Part shown: in pieces, positions 8,068-16,304 of the stretch
Layout of the letters: each line of letters opens with the position of its first letter
Numbering within the stretch: the stretch's first letter is position 1
Source: Spiribacter sp. 2438
Lineage (GTDB): Bacteria > Pseudomonadota > Gammaproteobacteria > Nitrococcales > Nitrococcaceae
Assembly (NCBI RefSeq): GCF_009676705.1
Contig: NZ_CP046046.1
Location: 1,178,001 to 1,242,000 of the forward strand
DNA: 64,000 bases
Reading direction: 5' to 3'
Position numbers and translations under genes: made by a program
Notes under the pieces: model-generated
Seen by the model: only the letters and a program-made list of their open reading frames with translations
What the model was told of the DNA's origin: nothing
Database searches by the model: none

Positions 8068-8661
8068 ATGATCCCGTTGACCGCCAAGCTGGGATATACC
8101 CTCTGGATCGCCCTGTGGGTGCCGTTGATCCAGACCACTTACGGGCCTCAGAACTTCTTCTGGCTTTGCAATATCGCTCAGCTGATCCTGCTGTATGCCA
8201 TCTGGCGCGAGAACCGGTTACTGCTCGCCAGCCAGAGCGGGATGTTTTTTCTGGTGGGAAGCGGATGGACGCTGGATCTGGTGGTGGCGATGGCCCTGGG
8301 CGGCTACAGCGTCACCGGTTTCACCACCTACATGTTCAACCCGGACATTTCACTGGTGGTCCGGCTGTCTTCGCTTTACCACACGGCGCTGCCGCCGTTC
8401 CTGCTATGGCTGGCCTGGCGGGTTGGGCATGACCGTCGCGGGCCCTGGCTGCAGTGCCTGATCGGCGCTGCGGGGGTCATTGGCGGGTGGCTCTTTACCG
8501 ACCCGGAGCGCAATATCAACTGGGTGTATGAGTTCTTCGGCCTGGCCGCTCTGGTGGATTCCACCGCGCTGTGGGTGGCCTGCCTGCTGGTGATTTATCC
8601 ACTGACGTTGTTCTTCCCCGGCGACTGGCTGTTTCGACGGTTTCTGCGCTGGCTTGGCTAG
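8068..8661 (+). CDS. Conserved multi-pass membrane protein of unknown function
   Basis: A 197-residue, strongly hydrophobic protein with about six transmembrane segments. It contains several Trp/Tyr-rich stretches (QTTYGPQNFFWLCNIAQ, DPERNINWVYEF) that look conserved rather than random. The NFFWLCN and INWVYEFFG segments recall small membrane proteins often annotated only as hypothetical. It starts 3 bp after the exonuclease stop and is probably co-transcribed with it. No catalytic motif is evident, and I assign no function. Confidence 0.65.
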   Translation: MIPLTAKLGYTLWIALWVPLIQTTYGPQNFFWLCNIAQLILLYAIWRENRLLLASQSGMFFLVGSGWTLDLVVAMALGGYSVTGFTTYMFNPDISLVVRLSSLYHTALPPFLLWLAWRVGHDRRGPWLQCLIGAAGVIGGWLFTDPERNINWVYEFFGLAALVDSTALWVACLLVIYPLTLFFPGDWLFRRFLRWLG

Positions 8662-8686
8662 GCCGTCGACCCGGCTGGAGACACGG

Positions 8687-9022
8687 TTAGACCAGGATGA
8701 CCAGCCACACCAGAACCGCCACCGCGATACTCACGAATACCGCTGCCGAGCCCACATCCTTGGCTTTCGCGGACATCGGATGCTTCTCCGGTCCGAATCG
8801 ATCGATGGCGGACTCCACCCCGGTGTTCAGCAGCTCGGTAATCAGTACCAGCCCGATGCTGCCGATCAGAAGCGCCCGCTCGACACCGTCGCTGCCCAGC
8901 CAGATCGCCAGCGGAATGAGCACCACCGCCAGATAGACCTCGAGGCGGAAGGCGGCCTCGTCTTTGAATGCCTGCCGCAGGCCGGTCAGGGAGCAGCGGG
9001 TCGCTTGTATCAGCCGATGCAT
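8687..9022 (-). CDS. dgkA: Diacylglycerol kinase (prokaryotic DgkA type)
   Basis: A 111-residue, three-helix inner-membrane kinase that phosphorylates diacylglycerol during membrane lipid recycling. Family motifs in order are the N-terminal amphipathic part ending EAAFRLE, the active-site motif ELLNTGVESAIDR, and AKDVGSAAVFVSI leading into the last helix. Length is close to the 120-residue norm. It is convergent with the preceding membrane protein gene and runs toward it with 25 bp between stops. Function is secure by family. Confidence 0.93.
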   Translation of the reverse strand: MHRLIQATRCSLTGLRQAFKDEAAFRLEVYLAVVLIPLAIWLGSDGVERALLIGSIGLVLITELLNTGVESAIDRFGPEKHPMSAKAKDVGSAAVFVSIAVAVLVWLVILV

Positions 9023-9052
9023 TTGATTGAACGCACTCCGGTCAACCCGCGG

Positions 9053-9811
9053 TCATGTTCGCAGAAAAAACACCAGCGTCGTCGCTGCGCCCACTATAAC
9101 GATGAACGCTCTCAACGCCGCGGGATGAACCCGACGCCCGATGGTAACGCCCAGCACCCCGCCCGCGCTGGCAGCAACAGCCATGGGCAGCACTTGCAAC
9201 CAGGAGACTAATCCACCCATCGCATAAACCACTACAGCAACCAGCGTTAACACCGCAGAAAGCAGATTTTTCAGAGCATTGGCCGCGTTTAAATCATGGA
9301 CACCCATCAGCCGGACTGCCGCGAGTATCACGATCCCCATGCCGCCATTGAAATAGCCGCCGTAGAGGCTGACCCCAACGATGCCCGCACGGCCCCAGAA
9401 ATGCCCACCCCGCCGGGCTTTCGCCATCAGCAGCCCGTGGAGGCGTGGCCCAAAGGCGAACAGCAGGGTGGCAAACAGCAAAAGCCACGGCACGATCAAC
9501 GAAAAAGCCTCGTTGGAGCTCACCAGCAGCAGCGTGGCACCCAGCGTCCCGCCAATAGCTCCGAGGATCACCACTAGGAGCACGGACAGCCCGGCGGGGG
9601 AGCGGATGAACTCACGGCCACTCCAGGCACTGGCCAGATACCCGGGCAGCAGCGCCGTGGTCCCCGTGGCATTGGCCATCACCGGTGGCACACCGGTCAA
9701 AACCAGAGCCGGAAGCGTAAAGAAACTACCGCCCCCGGCCAATGCGTTAAGCAGGCCGCCGGCAAAGGCGGCCACCGTTATCACAACGAGATTCACTGAT
9801 TGGTCGAGCAT
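9053..9811 (-). CDS. TauE/SafE family membrane permease (putative anion/sulfite exporter)
   Basis: A 252-residue protein with seven or eight hydrophobic helices and the two repeated TauE motifs: GLLNALAGGGSFFTLPAL near the N-terminus and LYGGYFNGGMGIVILAA in the second half. Members export sulfite, sulfonates or related organic anions. It follows the small CC-motif protein by 11 bp in the same direction as arsR and acr3, so it may belong to the arsenic operon. Whether its substrate is an arsenic or sulfur species cannot be told. Confidence 0.85.
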   Translation of the reverse strand: MLDQSVNLVVITVAAFAGGLLNALAGGGSFFTLPALVLTGVPPVMANATGTTALLPGYLASAWSGREFIRSPAGLSVLLVVILGAIGGTLGATLLLVSSNEAFSLIVPWLLLFATLLFAFGPRLHGLLMAKARRGGHFWGRAGIVGVSLYGGYFNGGMGIVILAAVRLMGVHDLNAANALKNLLSAVLTLVAVVVYAMGGLVSWLQVLPMAVAASAGGVLGVTIGRRVHPAALRAFIVIVGAATTLVFFLRT

Positions 9812-9822
9812 GACGGCAGAGT

Positions 9823-10116
9823 CTACGCCAGCCGTGGGCTAACCGGCCCCTCCACCACCAATCGCTTCCAGCCCAGAAAACCCTCCAGGTCCACTTGATA
9901 AGGGCCCCGATCCAGGCTCGCCGCGCGATAGACCGTAACGCCCTCATCGGCTTGCACCTCAAAACCCGCCGAATCGTCCGGCACCCGGGGTTCGGCCATG
10001 GGGATCAGGGCGGTGCCACCACAACAGCCGTGCTGAGGGGCCGCCCGCAGCGTCACTGCCCCGCCCCGCTGCTGCACCCAATCTCGGGCGGCTGGCGTCA
10101 AGCGCACCGATACCAT
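9823..10116 (-). CDS. Small Cys-Cys motif protein of the arsenic operon
   Basis: A 97-residue protein with vicinal cysteines Cys31-Cys32 in HGCCGGTALIP, early in a small alpha/beta sequence resembling HesB/IscA-size proteins. It resembles what NCBI calls the CC/Se-motif (seleno)protein family, found beside Acr3 pumps, in which one Cys may be selenocysteine. Here both codons are TGT, so no Sec is encoded. It starts 3 bp after the acr3 stop and is surely co-transcribed. A role in handling arsenite or selenium through the dithiol is an inference from context. Confidence 0.65.
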   Translation of the reverse strand: MVSVRLTPAARDWVQQRGGAVTLRAAPQHGCCGGTALIPMAEPRVPDDSAGFEVQADEGVTVYRAASLDRGPYQVDLEGFLGWKRLVVEGPVSPRLA

Positions 10117-10119
10117 GAG

Positions 10120-11226
10120 TCAGGCGCTGGCCGCTGGCATGGACTCTGACGGCGCATCGGCGGGGAACCAGTTCCGGGTGCGGTTGGCAATGCGCACCAG
10201 CGCCAGCATCAGCGGAACCTCTACCAGCACGCCCACCACCGTGGCCAGCGCCGCTCCGGACTGCAGACCGAACAGGGCGATGGCCGCGGCCACGGCCAGC
10301 TCAAAGAAGTTACTGGCACCAATCAGTGCGCCGGGGGCGGCCACCGAGTGCCGGACTCGCCAGGCTTTGGCCCAGCGATAGGCGATAAAGAACACCAGGA
10401 AGGTCTGGATAATCAGCGGAATGGCGATCAGCAGGATATGCAGCGGGTTGTTGAGAATCACCTCGCCCTGGAAGGCAAACAACAGAATCAGCGTCAAAAT
10501 CAGGCCAATGGGCGTCACCGGCGCCAGGCGTTTCATGAACACCCCGTCGAACCATTCCAGACCCCGACGACGGATCATGAGCACCCGGGTGAGATAGCCC
10601 GCCGTGAGCGGGATGACAATGTAGAGAAACACCGACAGCGCCACCGTGTCCCAGGGCACCTGAATGTCGGAAATGCCCAGCAGGAAAACCACAATCGGGG
10701 CGAAGGCAAACAGCATGATCAGATCATTCACCGACACCTGCACCAGCGTGTAAGCCGCATCCCCCCGGGTAAGGTAGCTCCAGACGAAGACCATGGCCGT
10801 ACACGGAGCTGCCCCGAGGAGAATCGCCCCAGCCAGGTACTCCCGAGCAAGGGCCTCGGGAATGAAGGGCTGGAACACCACCATGAGGAAAAACCAGGCA
10901 ATGGCGAACATGGTGAAGGGCTTGATCAGCCAGTTTACCGTCGTGGTAATTATCAGGCCCCGGGGCTGCCGGCGCACGCCGAGGATCGACGTGAAATCCA
11001 CCTGCACCATCATGGGGTAGATCATTGCCCAGATGAGAATCGCCACCGGGATGGAGACCTGGGCGTACTCGAACCGTGCCAGGGTATCCGGCACCACCGG
11101 CAGAAACTGCCCGATGAGCACGCCGGCGATCATGCCAAGGGCCACCCACACGGTGAGATAGCGCTCGAAAATTCCCATGCCCTCTTTAATGGAAGGGGCA
11201 TCCTGAGTGACCGCGGATTCGCTCAT
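10120..11226 (-). CDS. acr3: ACR3-family arsenite efflux permease
   Basis: A 368-residue secondary transporter with about ten membrane helices that expels arsenite. The family's essential Cys is visible at Cys142 in GAAPCTAMVFVWSYLTRGD, and the VQVSVNDLIMLFAFAPIV helix and the glutamate-containing NFFELAVAAAIALFG segment are typical. The ATG at 11226 (MSESAVTQD) is chosen. An upstream extension to 11331 would be 35 residues of non-hydrophobic sequence overlapping arsR. The order arsR-acr3-CC protein-TauE permease on the minus strand indicates one arsenic-responsive operon. Confidence 0.93.
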   Translation of the reverse strand: MSESAVTQDAPSIKEGMGIFERYLTVWVALGMIAGVLIGQFLPVVPDTLARFEYAQVSIPVAILIWAMIYPMMVQVDFTSILGVRRQPRGLIITTTVNWLIKPFTMFAIAWFFLMVVFQPFIPEALAREYLAGAILLGAAPCTAMVFVWSYLTRGDAAYTLVQVSVNDLIMLFAFAPIVVFLLGISDIQVPWDTVALSVFLYIVIPLTAGYLTRVLMIRRRGLEWFDGVFMKRLAPVTPIGLILTLILLFAFQGEVILNNPLHILLIAIPLIIQTFLVFFIAYRWAKAWRVRHSVAAPGALIGASNFFELAVAAAIALFGLQSGAALATVVGVLVEVPLMLALVRIANRTRNWFPADAPSESMPAASA

Positions 11227-11239
11227 GAGACAACCTGCC

Positions 11240-11584
11240 TTAATTAGGAGAGGGACGGTTCGGCATGCGGGTGAGTCGCTGCCGCGCTCCGGCACCGGGT
11301 GCTCCACTGCCGGAGGCTTCAGCCGCGGCAACGATCACCCGGTGCGCCCAGTCCGGCAGACCTTCCGCCAATCGGTAATGCACCCACTGACCCCGCCGCT
11401 CGTCGGTCACGACACCGGCATCCCGGAGCTGAGCCAGGTGGCGGGAGATTTTGGGTTGCGACAGCTGCAGGGCATGGGTCAGCTCACAAACACAGAGCCT
11501 GCCCTCGGCATGGAGCAGCATCACGCTCTGCAGGCGCGTGGGGTCCGCGAGGAGCCGAAACAGTGTTTCCGGGCTGAACGTCAT
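11240..11584 (-). CDS. arsR: ArsR-family arsenite-responsive repressor
   Basis: A 114-residue winged-helix repressor. The metalloid site Cys31-x-Cys33 lies in LCVCEL, the pattern of the classical E. coli-type ArsR. It is followed by the recognition helix LSQPKISRHLAQLRDAGVV and the wing (DERRGQWVHYRL). It is the first gene of the arsenic operon, 13 bp before acr3. The start codon has no Shine-Dalgarno sequence and coincides with the predicted transcription start, so translation is probably leaderless. Arsenite binding should release it from the palindrome at 11593-11610. Confidence 0.92.
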   Translation of the reverse strand: MTFSPETLFRLLADPTRLQSVMLLHAEGRLCVCELTHALQLSQPKISRHLAQLRDAGVVTDERRGQWVHYRLAEGLPDWAHRVIVAAAEASGSGAPGAGARQRLTRMPNRPSPN

Positions 11585-11590
11585 GACGGG

Positions 11591-11619
11591 AGTATACGGT
11601 TTCCCGTATATATGGGCAA
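11591..11619 (-). promoter_or_regulatory. arsR promoter with overlapping operator
   Basis: On the minus strand, TTGCCC (11619-11614), a 17-nt spacer and TATACT (11596-11591) form a good sigma-70 promoter. A perfect 7+4+7 inverted repeat, TATACGG-nnnn-CCGTATA (11593-11610), overlaps the spacer and the -10 box, the expected place for ArsR autorepression. The predicted +1 falls at about 11584, the first base of the arsR start codon. Confidence 0.7.
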
Positions 11620-11732
11620 AAAGATATTCAGCCTTACCGGTCGATCGTCGACCCGGTCTGCCCCATACTGAATTCGATGTTCACTCGCCGGTCAAAGAAT
11701 TAATTGATTCTGAACCCGACTCTGGATAACCC

Positions 11733-12560
11733 GTGCATCGACTGCTGACCGTTTTCATCATTGCCGTCATGGTCTCCGCCTGCAGCCGGGTGGAGCTCGC
11801 CTACGAAAACGCCGACTGGCTGGCCGCCTGGCGGATTGGTAGCTATCTGGAGCTGGATCGGGATCAGCGAGGGCGTTTGCGGGAGGGACTGACGGCCTAC
11901 CAGGCGTTTCACCGGGAGAACCGTCTGCCCGCGGTCAATGCCCAGCTGCAGGCCTGGGATTCGCTATTGCAGACCTCAAACCTCACGCCGGCAGCGGTTG
12001 AGCAACGCTTCGCCGAGGCAGAAGCAACCCTGCGGACCACGGTGGACGATCTGATCCCACTGGCCGCTGAACTGCTTCGGGATCTGGATGACTCCCAGAT
12101 CAGCGCCCTCGGGGACGCAATGGCCGAGGGGCGCGATGCGTACGTGGAGCGGGCGCTTGAGGACCAGGACACGCGGGCCGTCGAACGGGCCCGGGATTGG
12201 GTGGATGACCTGAACACCCATCAGGAACAGATTCTGGCCACCTGCGTCAGCGACCTGCCGACGGTCACCGAAGCCTGGAGTACCTGGCGTCAGGGCATCG
12301 AAGAAGAGCTCATTGGCCTGCTGCGCCGGTCCGCCCCACAGGCCGAGGTGGAGGCGTTCCTGCGGGACTGGTGGCTGGAGGATGAAACCCGCCCGCCGGT
12401 GCTTCAGGCCTATCGACAGACCGCTCGAGCCACCTGGGAGGCTTGCACGTATACCCTGCTGGTCTCGCTAACGGATGGCCAGCGGGAAGAAGCGCGCCAG
12501 CGGCTCGCCCGCTACCGAAATGGGCTGGACGCATCGGCGGCGGTGGCGCAGAAGGATTAA
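11733..12560 (+). CDS. DUF6279-type outer-membrane lipoprotein
   Basis: A 275-residue protein with a lipoprotein signal: hydrophobic residues 3-15, then the lipobox V-S-A-C with Cys17 as the lipidated residue. The mature part begins with the family pattern ELAYENADWLAAWRIGSYLELDRDQR and is then largely helical and acidic, with no catalytic motif. DUF6279 proteins are common gammaproteobacterial lipoproteins of unknown role. Start is ATG-like (GTG) at 11733. The DCC-family gene follows 42 bp downstream on the same strand. Confidence 0.8.
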   Translation: MHRLLTVFIIAVMVSACSRVELAYENADWLAAWRIGSYLELDRDQRGRLREGLTAYQAFHRENRLPAVNAQLQAWDSLLQTSNLTPAAVEQRFAEAEATLRTTVDDLIPLAAELLRDLDDSQISALGDAMAEGRDAYVERALEDQDTRAVERARDWVDDLNTHQEQILATCVSDLPTVTEAWSTWRQGIEEELIGLLRRSAPQAEVEAFLRDWWLEDETRPPVLQAYRQTARATWEACTYTLLVSLTDGQREEARQRLARYRNGLDASAAVAQKD

Positions 12561-12602
12561 CATGGCACAGTCATTGGCGGACGACAGAAGGCCCATCGGC
12601 TC

Positions 12603-12956
12603 ATGAAACCCACGTTGTATTTCGATGGCAGCTGCGGGCTGTGCCGGCGGGAAATCGAACACCTGAGGCCGCGGTTAAAGCCCCGTGCTCAACTGGTGGA
12701 CATCAGCGCCAGCGACTTCGAACCGCCGGCGGGGTATACGCTGGCCGCCATGATGGAGCGTATCCACTTCCATGATGGCGACGGCATGCGGATCGGTCTG
12801 TCCGCCTCCTTGGGCTACTGGCGTCTGGCCGGGGGTGGATTTCGCTGGCTGGCGTTGCTGCTCAGTCTGCCGGGACTTTTTCAGATCGCCGACTGGGCTT
12901 ACAACCGCTGGGCCGCCTGGCGAATCCGAAACCGGCACTGCGATCCGGTCCGGTAA
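12603..12956 (+). CDS. DCC-family thiol-disulfide oxidoreductase-like protein (DUF393)
   Basis: A 117-residue protein starting with the defining DCC motif: YFDGSCGLCRREIEHL at residues 6-21, i.e. D-G-x-C-x-x-C. These proteins are thioredoxin-like and predicted, not proven, to exchange disulfides. Downstream are the ARIHFHDGDG-like central part and a Trp-rich C-terminus (WRLAGGGFRWLALLLSLPG) typical of the family. Many relatives have a longer tail; this is a normal short form. Probably cytoplasmic or membrane-associated. Confidence 0.85.
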   Translation: MKPTLYFDGSCGLCRREIEHLRPRLKPRAQLVDISASDFEPPAGYTLAAMMERIHFHDGDGMRIGLSASLGYWRLAGGGFRWLALLLSLPGLFQIADWAYNRWAAWRIRNRHCDPVR

Positions 12957-12978
12957 CCACCGCACGCCGGGCCAGCCG

Positions 12979-14100
12979 TCAGTTTTCGCACACCGCGCCG
13001 ATCGCCTCGGCTCGGTCCACACCCTGCCCCGACGGCAGCGGTGCCGCCGGCGCATCAATGAAAGCGGCCACGTCCGCCAGCACCCGATCGGCAATGCTGG
13101 ATCGGGTCAGCATGTGGTAGCCCTCCGGGTAATGGGCCACCCGCCAGGGGCCGTCGGTGGGCAGGCGCTGGTACATGGCACACATGGCTTCCGGGGGAAT
13201 GACCTCGTCCTGGCCGCCGTATTGAATGAGCATGGTGGCCCGATCGAGTTGCGGGATGGCCTCCAGTGCCTCGTCCATGAGCTCGGCCACACCGGCCATC
13301 ACCTCCACCCGGGTCCGGCGGATCCACAGCGGGTCTTCCGCCAGGTCATCCAGCACCGCGTCCAGATCGGTGGGCTCAATGCCTACGGCCCGAGCGCTCA
13401 CCGCGAGGTCCGGTACCAGCCGCTCGCCCACCCAGAGCGCCCAGCGCTGATGCCAGGGCATCACCTCCTCGCCCCAGACCGCCGGGCCGCTCAGCACCAC
13501 TCCATCTACCGGCAGATCCGGCTCCTGATCCAGCCCCAAGGCAATCACGGCGCCGCCCATGCTAATGCCCATGAGATAGATCGGCGTTTGGGGGTAGCGT
13601 TCGCGCAGCTGTCCCGCCACCCAGCTCGCGTCGGCCACCAGGGTGTCGGTTCCCGGCCAGCTGCCCCGGGCCTGACTGGCGCCGAACCCTCGCTGATCCC
13701 AGGCATAGACCGCCATACCCTCCGGCACCAGCGCGGCGGCGGTGGGGGCGAAGGAACCAGCGTGATCATTCAACCCATGGACGCCGAGGACAACGGCTCG
13801 GGGCGGCTCTCCGGTTTCCGGCGACGGCCCCCATCGGCGCAGCGGCAGCGGGGTGCCGTCTGCCATCACCACCTGATGTGGCGCCCGATCGGACACCGTG
13901 GTGCGGGCCTCCGGCGCGGTGCGATGAGCGGCCAGCGCCGGCTCATCCAGTGCCAGACCGGCCTCAACCCGGGGCTCCCCGACGTACGGGATCGACTCGT
14001 CATTCCCCTCCTCGGCACCCACCACGGCACATCCAGCTGCCATGGTGGTCACAAACAGACCAACCAACCATCGACGAAGCTTGAGCAATGCCTGATCCAT
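12979..14100 (-). CDS. Alpha/beta-hydrolase lipoprotein (S33/lysophospholipase-like)
   Basis: A 373-residue serine hydrolase with an N-terminal lipoprotein signal: basic start, hydrophobic stretch LVGLFVTTMAAGC, and a likely lipidated Cys. The nucleophile elbow is LMGISMGGAVIALG (G-x-S-x-G), with the oxyanion segment LGVHGLNDHAG and a C-terminal His in EGYHMLTR. The fold matches monoglyceride lipase/lysophospholipase relatives. The ATG at 14100 is preferred because longer starts (14115, 14157) run toward or into the divergent gene at 14152 and displace the signal peptide. Substrate unknown; probably anchored to a periplasm-facing membrane surface. Confidence 0.78.
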   Translation of the reverse strand: MDQALLKLRRWLVGLFVTTMAAGCAVVGAEEGNDESIPYVGEPRVEAGLALDEPALAAHRTAPEARTTVSDRAPHQVVMADGTPLPLRRWGPSPETGEPPRAVVLGVHGLNDHAGSFAPTAAALVPEGMAVYAWDQRGFGASQARGSWPGTDTLVADASWVAGQLRERYPQTPIYLMGISMGGAVIALGLDQEPDLPVDGVVLSGPAVWGEEVMPWHQRWALWVGERLVPDLAVSARAVGIEPTDLDAVLDDLAEDPLWIRRTRVEVMAGVAELMDEALEAIPQLDRATMLIQYGGQDEVIPPEAMCAMYQRLPTDGPWRVAHYPEGYHMLTRSSIADRVLADVAAFIDAPAAPLPSGQGVDRAEAIGAVCEN

Positions 14101-14151
14101 GCTTGTTAGTCTCATCCGCCTGGTATCCGCTGTCGAGGATAGTATGAACCC

Positions 14152-14844
14152 ATGCACCGCCCATCAGTGAGGGACCGGGTGACAGGCATTCGACGAAACC
14201 GCCGTCTTCTCGCACTGCTGGCATTGATTATCGCCGGCACCCTGCTTGCCGTTTTTCGTCCCTTTGATCTGGATGACGTGATAACCATCGGCGAGCGGCT
14301 GGCGGGCAACCCGCTGACTGCCGGAGTGTTGATTGGCGTTCAGGCCGTGATGCTCGCTCTGGCGCTGCCGGGCACCCTGGTGATCTGGCTGGTGGCGCCT
14401 TTCTACGAGCCGCCGCTGGCAACGGTTATCCTGACCATCGGCAGTACCCTCGGCGCTATCGGCGGCTATGCACTGGCCCGGCGGCTGGGTGGTGACGCTC
14501 CCGCCGCCCAAAGCCGCGGCGCCGTTATGCGGTTCCTGCAGCGCTACGGCAATCGATTTTCAACGCAATTTGCTCTTCGGGTTCTGCCCGGCTTCCCCCA
14601 CTCGGTACTGAACTACGGGGCGGGCACACTGCGTTTCAACCTGCCCGCATACATCCTGGCGACAGTCTCCGGCCTGGCGATCAAGTGGTGGGTTTACAGC
14701 GCTGCCATCTACGAGCTCGCCGCCGCCGGCGTCACCGGCGAGCCCCCGGATCGGGGTGCGTTGATTCCCCTGTTGGGCCTTGCGCTGCTCATGGTGATCG
14801 GCGGCGCCGCCCGGGCCTGGGTCGAAAAGCGCAACGCCCGCTGA
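14152..14844 (+). CDS. VTT-domain (TVP38/DedA-like) membrane protein
   Basis: A 230-residue inner-membrane protein with about six helices and the VTT/SNARE-associated domain. The pattern LPGTLVIWLVAPFYEPPLATVILTIGST and the second half RVLPGFPHSVLNYGAGTLRF fit the family, whose members are implicated in lipid transport or membrane homeostasis. Divergent from the hydrolase gene (51 bp between starts), sharing a short promoter region. Convergent with copD downstream, 1 bp between stops. Confidence 0.83.
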   Translation: MHRPSVRDRVTGIRRNRRLLALLALIIAGTLLAVFRPFDLDDVITIGERLAGNPLTAGVLIGVQAVMLALALPGTLVIWLVAPFYEPPLATVILTIGSTLGAIGGYALARRLGGDAPAAQSRGAVMRFLQRYGNRFSTQFALRVLPGFPHSVLNYGAGTLRFNLPAYILATVSGLAIKWWVYSAAIYELAAAGVTGEPPDRGALIPLLGLALLMVIGGAARAWVEKRNAR

Positions 14845-14845
14845 A

Positions 14846-15724
14846 TTACATGGGCGGCGCGGTCAGGGTGGTAATGGTGGCGGTGACCAGCAGCACCCCG
14901 ATAATCAGCAGGCCCTCCCAGCCCAGAGAGCGGCGCATTCGCCCCCCCGCCATGGCATCCCCCCGCTCCAGCGCCGGCGTCAGGCTCAGGCGGTTTCGGG
15001 CGGCCAGCAGGAGTGCACCGGCGAACAATGCCAGTTTGACCGCGAACAGCTGCCCGTAGGCGATGTCCATGACGGCCGGCAGCCCGCCGGTGAGCTGGTG
15101 CAGGGTCATGGCTCCGGCCACCGCCAGCACCGGAACCGCGACCAGCGCACGCCGGCCAAAGTCCCGCGCCAGGCGGGCCGCATGGCCCGTATCATAGCCG
15201 CTGGCCCGGTAAAGCGGAATGAAAATGCCCACCCAGAACGCCAGCAACAGCCAGTGAAGGGATACTAGGCCGACGAGAAGCCAGCCATCGGCACCCCGAG
15301 GGTGGCCCGTGAGCGCGAAACTGGCCGCGATGGCAACGGCACTCAAGGCGGCCAGGATCGCTCCGATGGCCCCCGAGAACCCGATCCCGAGAGCGAGTAC
15401 CAGACCAATGACCAGCACCAGCATTGACTCTCCGGTGGTGCCGGACAGTGCCAGGGTGAGCAGGCTCGGATCCAGCGCAGCACCCCAGTCGTCTCCGCCC
15501 AGAAACACCGCCTGCAGAGCGACTCCGGCCAGCGCGAAAACCACGGTTACACCCGCCGCAGACGGCACCAGCACTTTCAGCAGACGGGATTCAGATCCCG
15601 GCAGACGCGGCAGCAACCAGGCCACCAGCAGCGACCCGGCGGTCACCAGCGCGGCGAGATACAGCCCAGCTCGGGCGATAATCATCAGCGCTTCCGTCGC
15701 AGACAGCCCCACCAGAGCTTCCAT
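14846..15724 (-). CDS. copD: CopD-family copper resistance membrane protein
   Basis: A 292-residue protein with eight predicted helices and the CopD domain near the C-terminus: LHWLLLAFWVGIFIPLYR, then LTGGLPAVMDIAYGQLFAVKLALFAGALLLAARNR. CopD proteins move copper across the inner membrane, usually with a periplasmic CopC partner. No copC lies next to it here. Hydrophobic start and an ATG at 15724. Family assignment is good; copper as the substrate is inferred. Confidence 0.82.
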   Translation of the reverse strand: MEALVGLSATEALMIIARAGLYLAALVTAGSLLVAWLLPRLPGSESRLLKVLVPSAAGVTVVFALAGVALQAVFLGGDDWGAALDPSLLTLALSGTTGESMLVLVIGLVLALGIGFSGAIGAILAALSAVAIAASFALTGHPRGADGWLLVGLVSLHWLLLAFWVGIFIPLYRASGYDTGHAARLARDFGRRALVAVPVLAVAGAMTLHQLTGGLPAVMDIAYGQLFAVKLALFAGALLLAARNRLSLTPALERGDAMAGGRMRRSLGWEGLLIIGVLLVTATITTLTAPPM

Positions 15725-15836
15725 TGATCCTCTCCGTCATCGAAACCTTAAAGTCGCAACTCGCCACTCTAAAGACACCGCTCCCCGGGCGCCAAATCAC
15801 CTTCGCAGGGAGGCGGGTCTTCTCTATACTGCGGCC

Positions 15837-16226
15837 ATGTCTTCAACCAATGAACAGTTTGCCTCCGTCAACGTCCTCGGTGAGCCCCTACAGACCTGTG
15901 GCCGCGACCCCCTCACGGGTTTTTTCCGGGACGGGTGTTGCAACACCGGGCATGCCGATGGCGGCATGCATACCGTCTGTGCGGTGGTCACCGAGACCTT
16001 TCTCGATTTCTCCCGACAGCAGGGCAATGATCTGACCCGACCCGTCCCGCTGGCGGACTTCCCGGGCCTGGAGCCCGGAGATCGCTGGTGCCTTTGCGCC
16101 GGGCGCTGGCTCGAAGCTTATCGAGCCGGCGTGGCGCCGCTGGTGGATCTGGACGCTACCCACGAGGAAACCCTGGCCGTCATCGACTTCAACCTGCTGG
16201 TGGAATACGCCCTCAACAAAGAATAA
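15837..16226 (+). CDS. DUF2237 family protein
   Basis: A 129-residue soluble protein matching DUF2237 throughout: NVLGEPLQTCGRDPLTGFFRDGCC, then a D-G-G-M-H-T-V-C-A segment, QGNDLTRPVPLADFPGL and GDRWCLCAGRW, ending with ATHEETL. It is rich in conserved Cys and Gly, but the biochemical role of the family is unknown to me. The frame is open back to 15309, antisense to copD. The ATG at 15837, 112 bp from the divergent copD start, gives the family-length product. Confidence 0.85.
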   Translation: MSSTNEQFASVNVLGEPLQTCGRDPLTGFFRDGCCNTGHADGGMHTVCAVVTETFLDFSRQQGNDLTRPVPLADFPGLEPGDRWCLCAGRWLEAYRAGVAPLVDLDATHEETLAVIDFNLLVEYALNKE

Positions 16227-16304
16227 GGGTATTCGCAAAAGTTATTTATCGCTGCGTTTTATAGCCATCAGAATATAAAGATATTCCAATGTCCGAGGCT
16301 TTTC

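Noticed and set aside
12772-14109. 445-codon frame antisense to the alpha/beta hydrolase
   Set aside because: The hydrolase has a lipoprotein signal and a GxSxG elbow; the antisense product has no domain and is rich in His, Arg and Gly.
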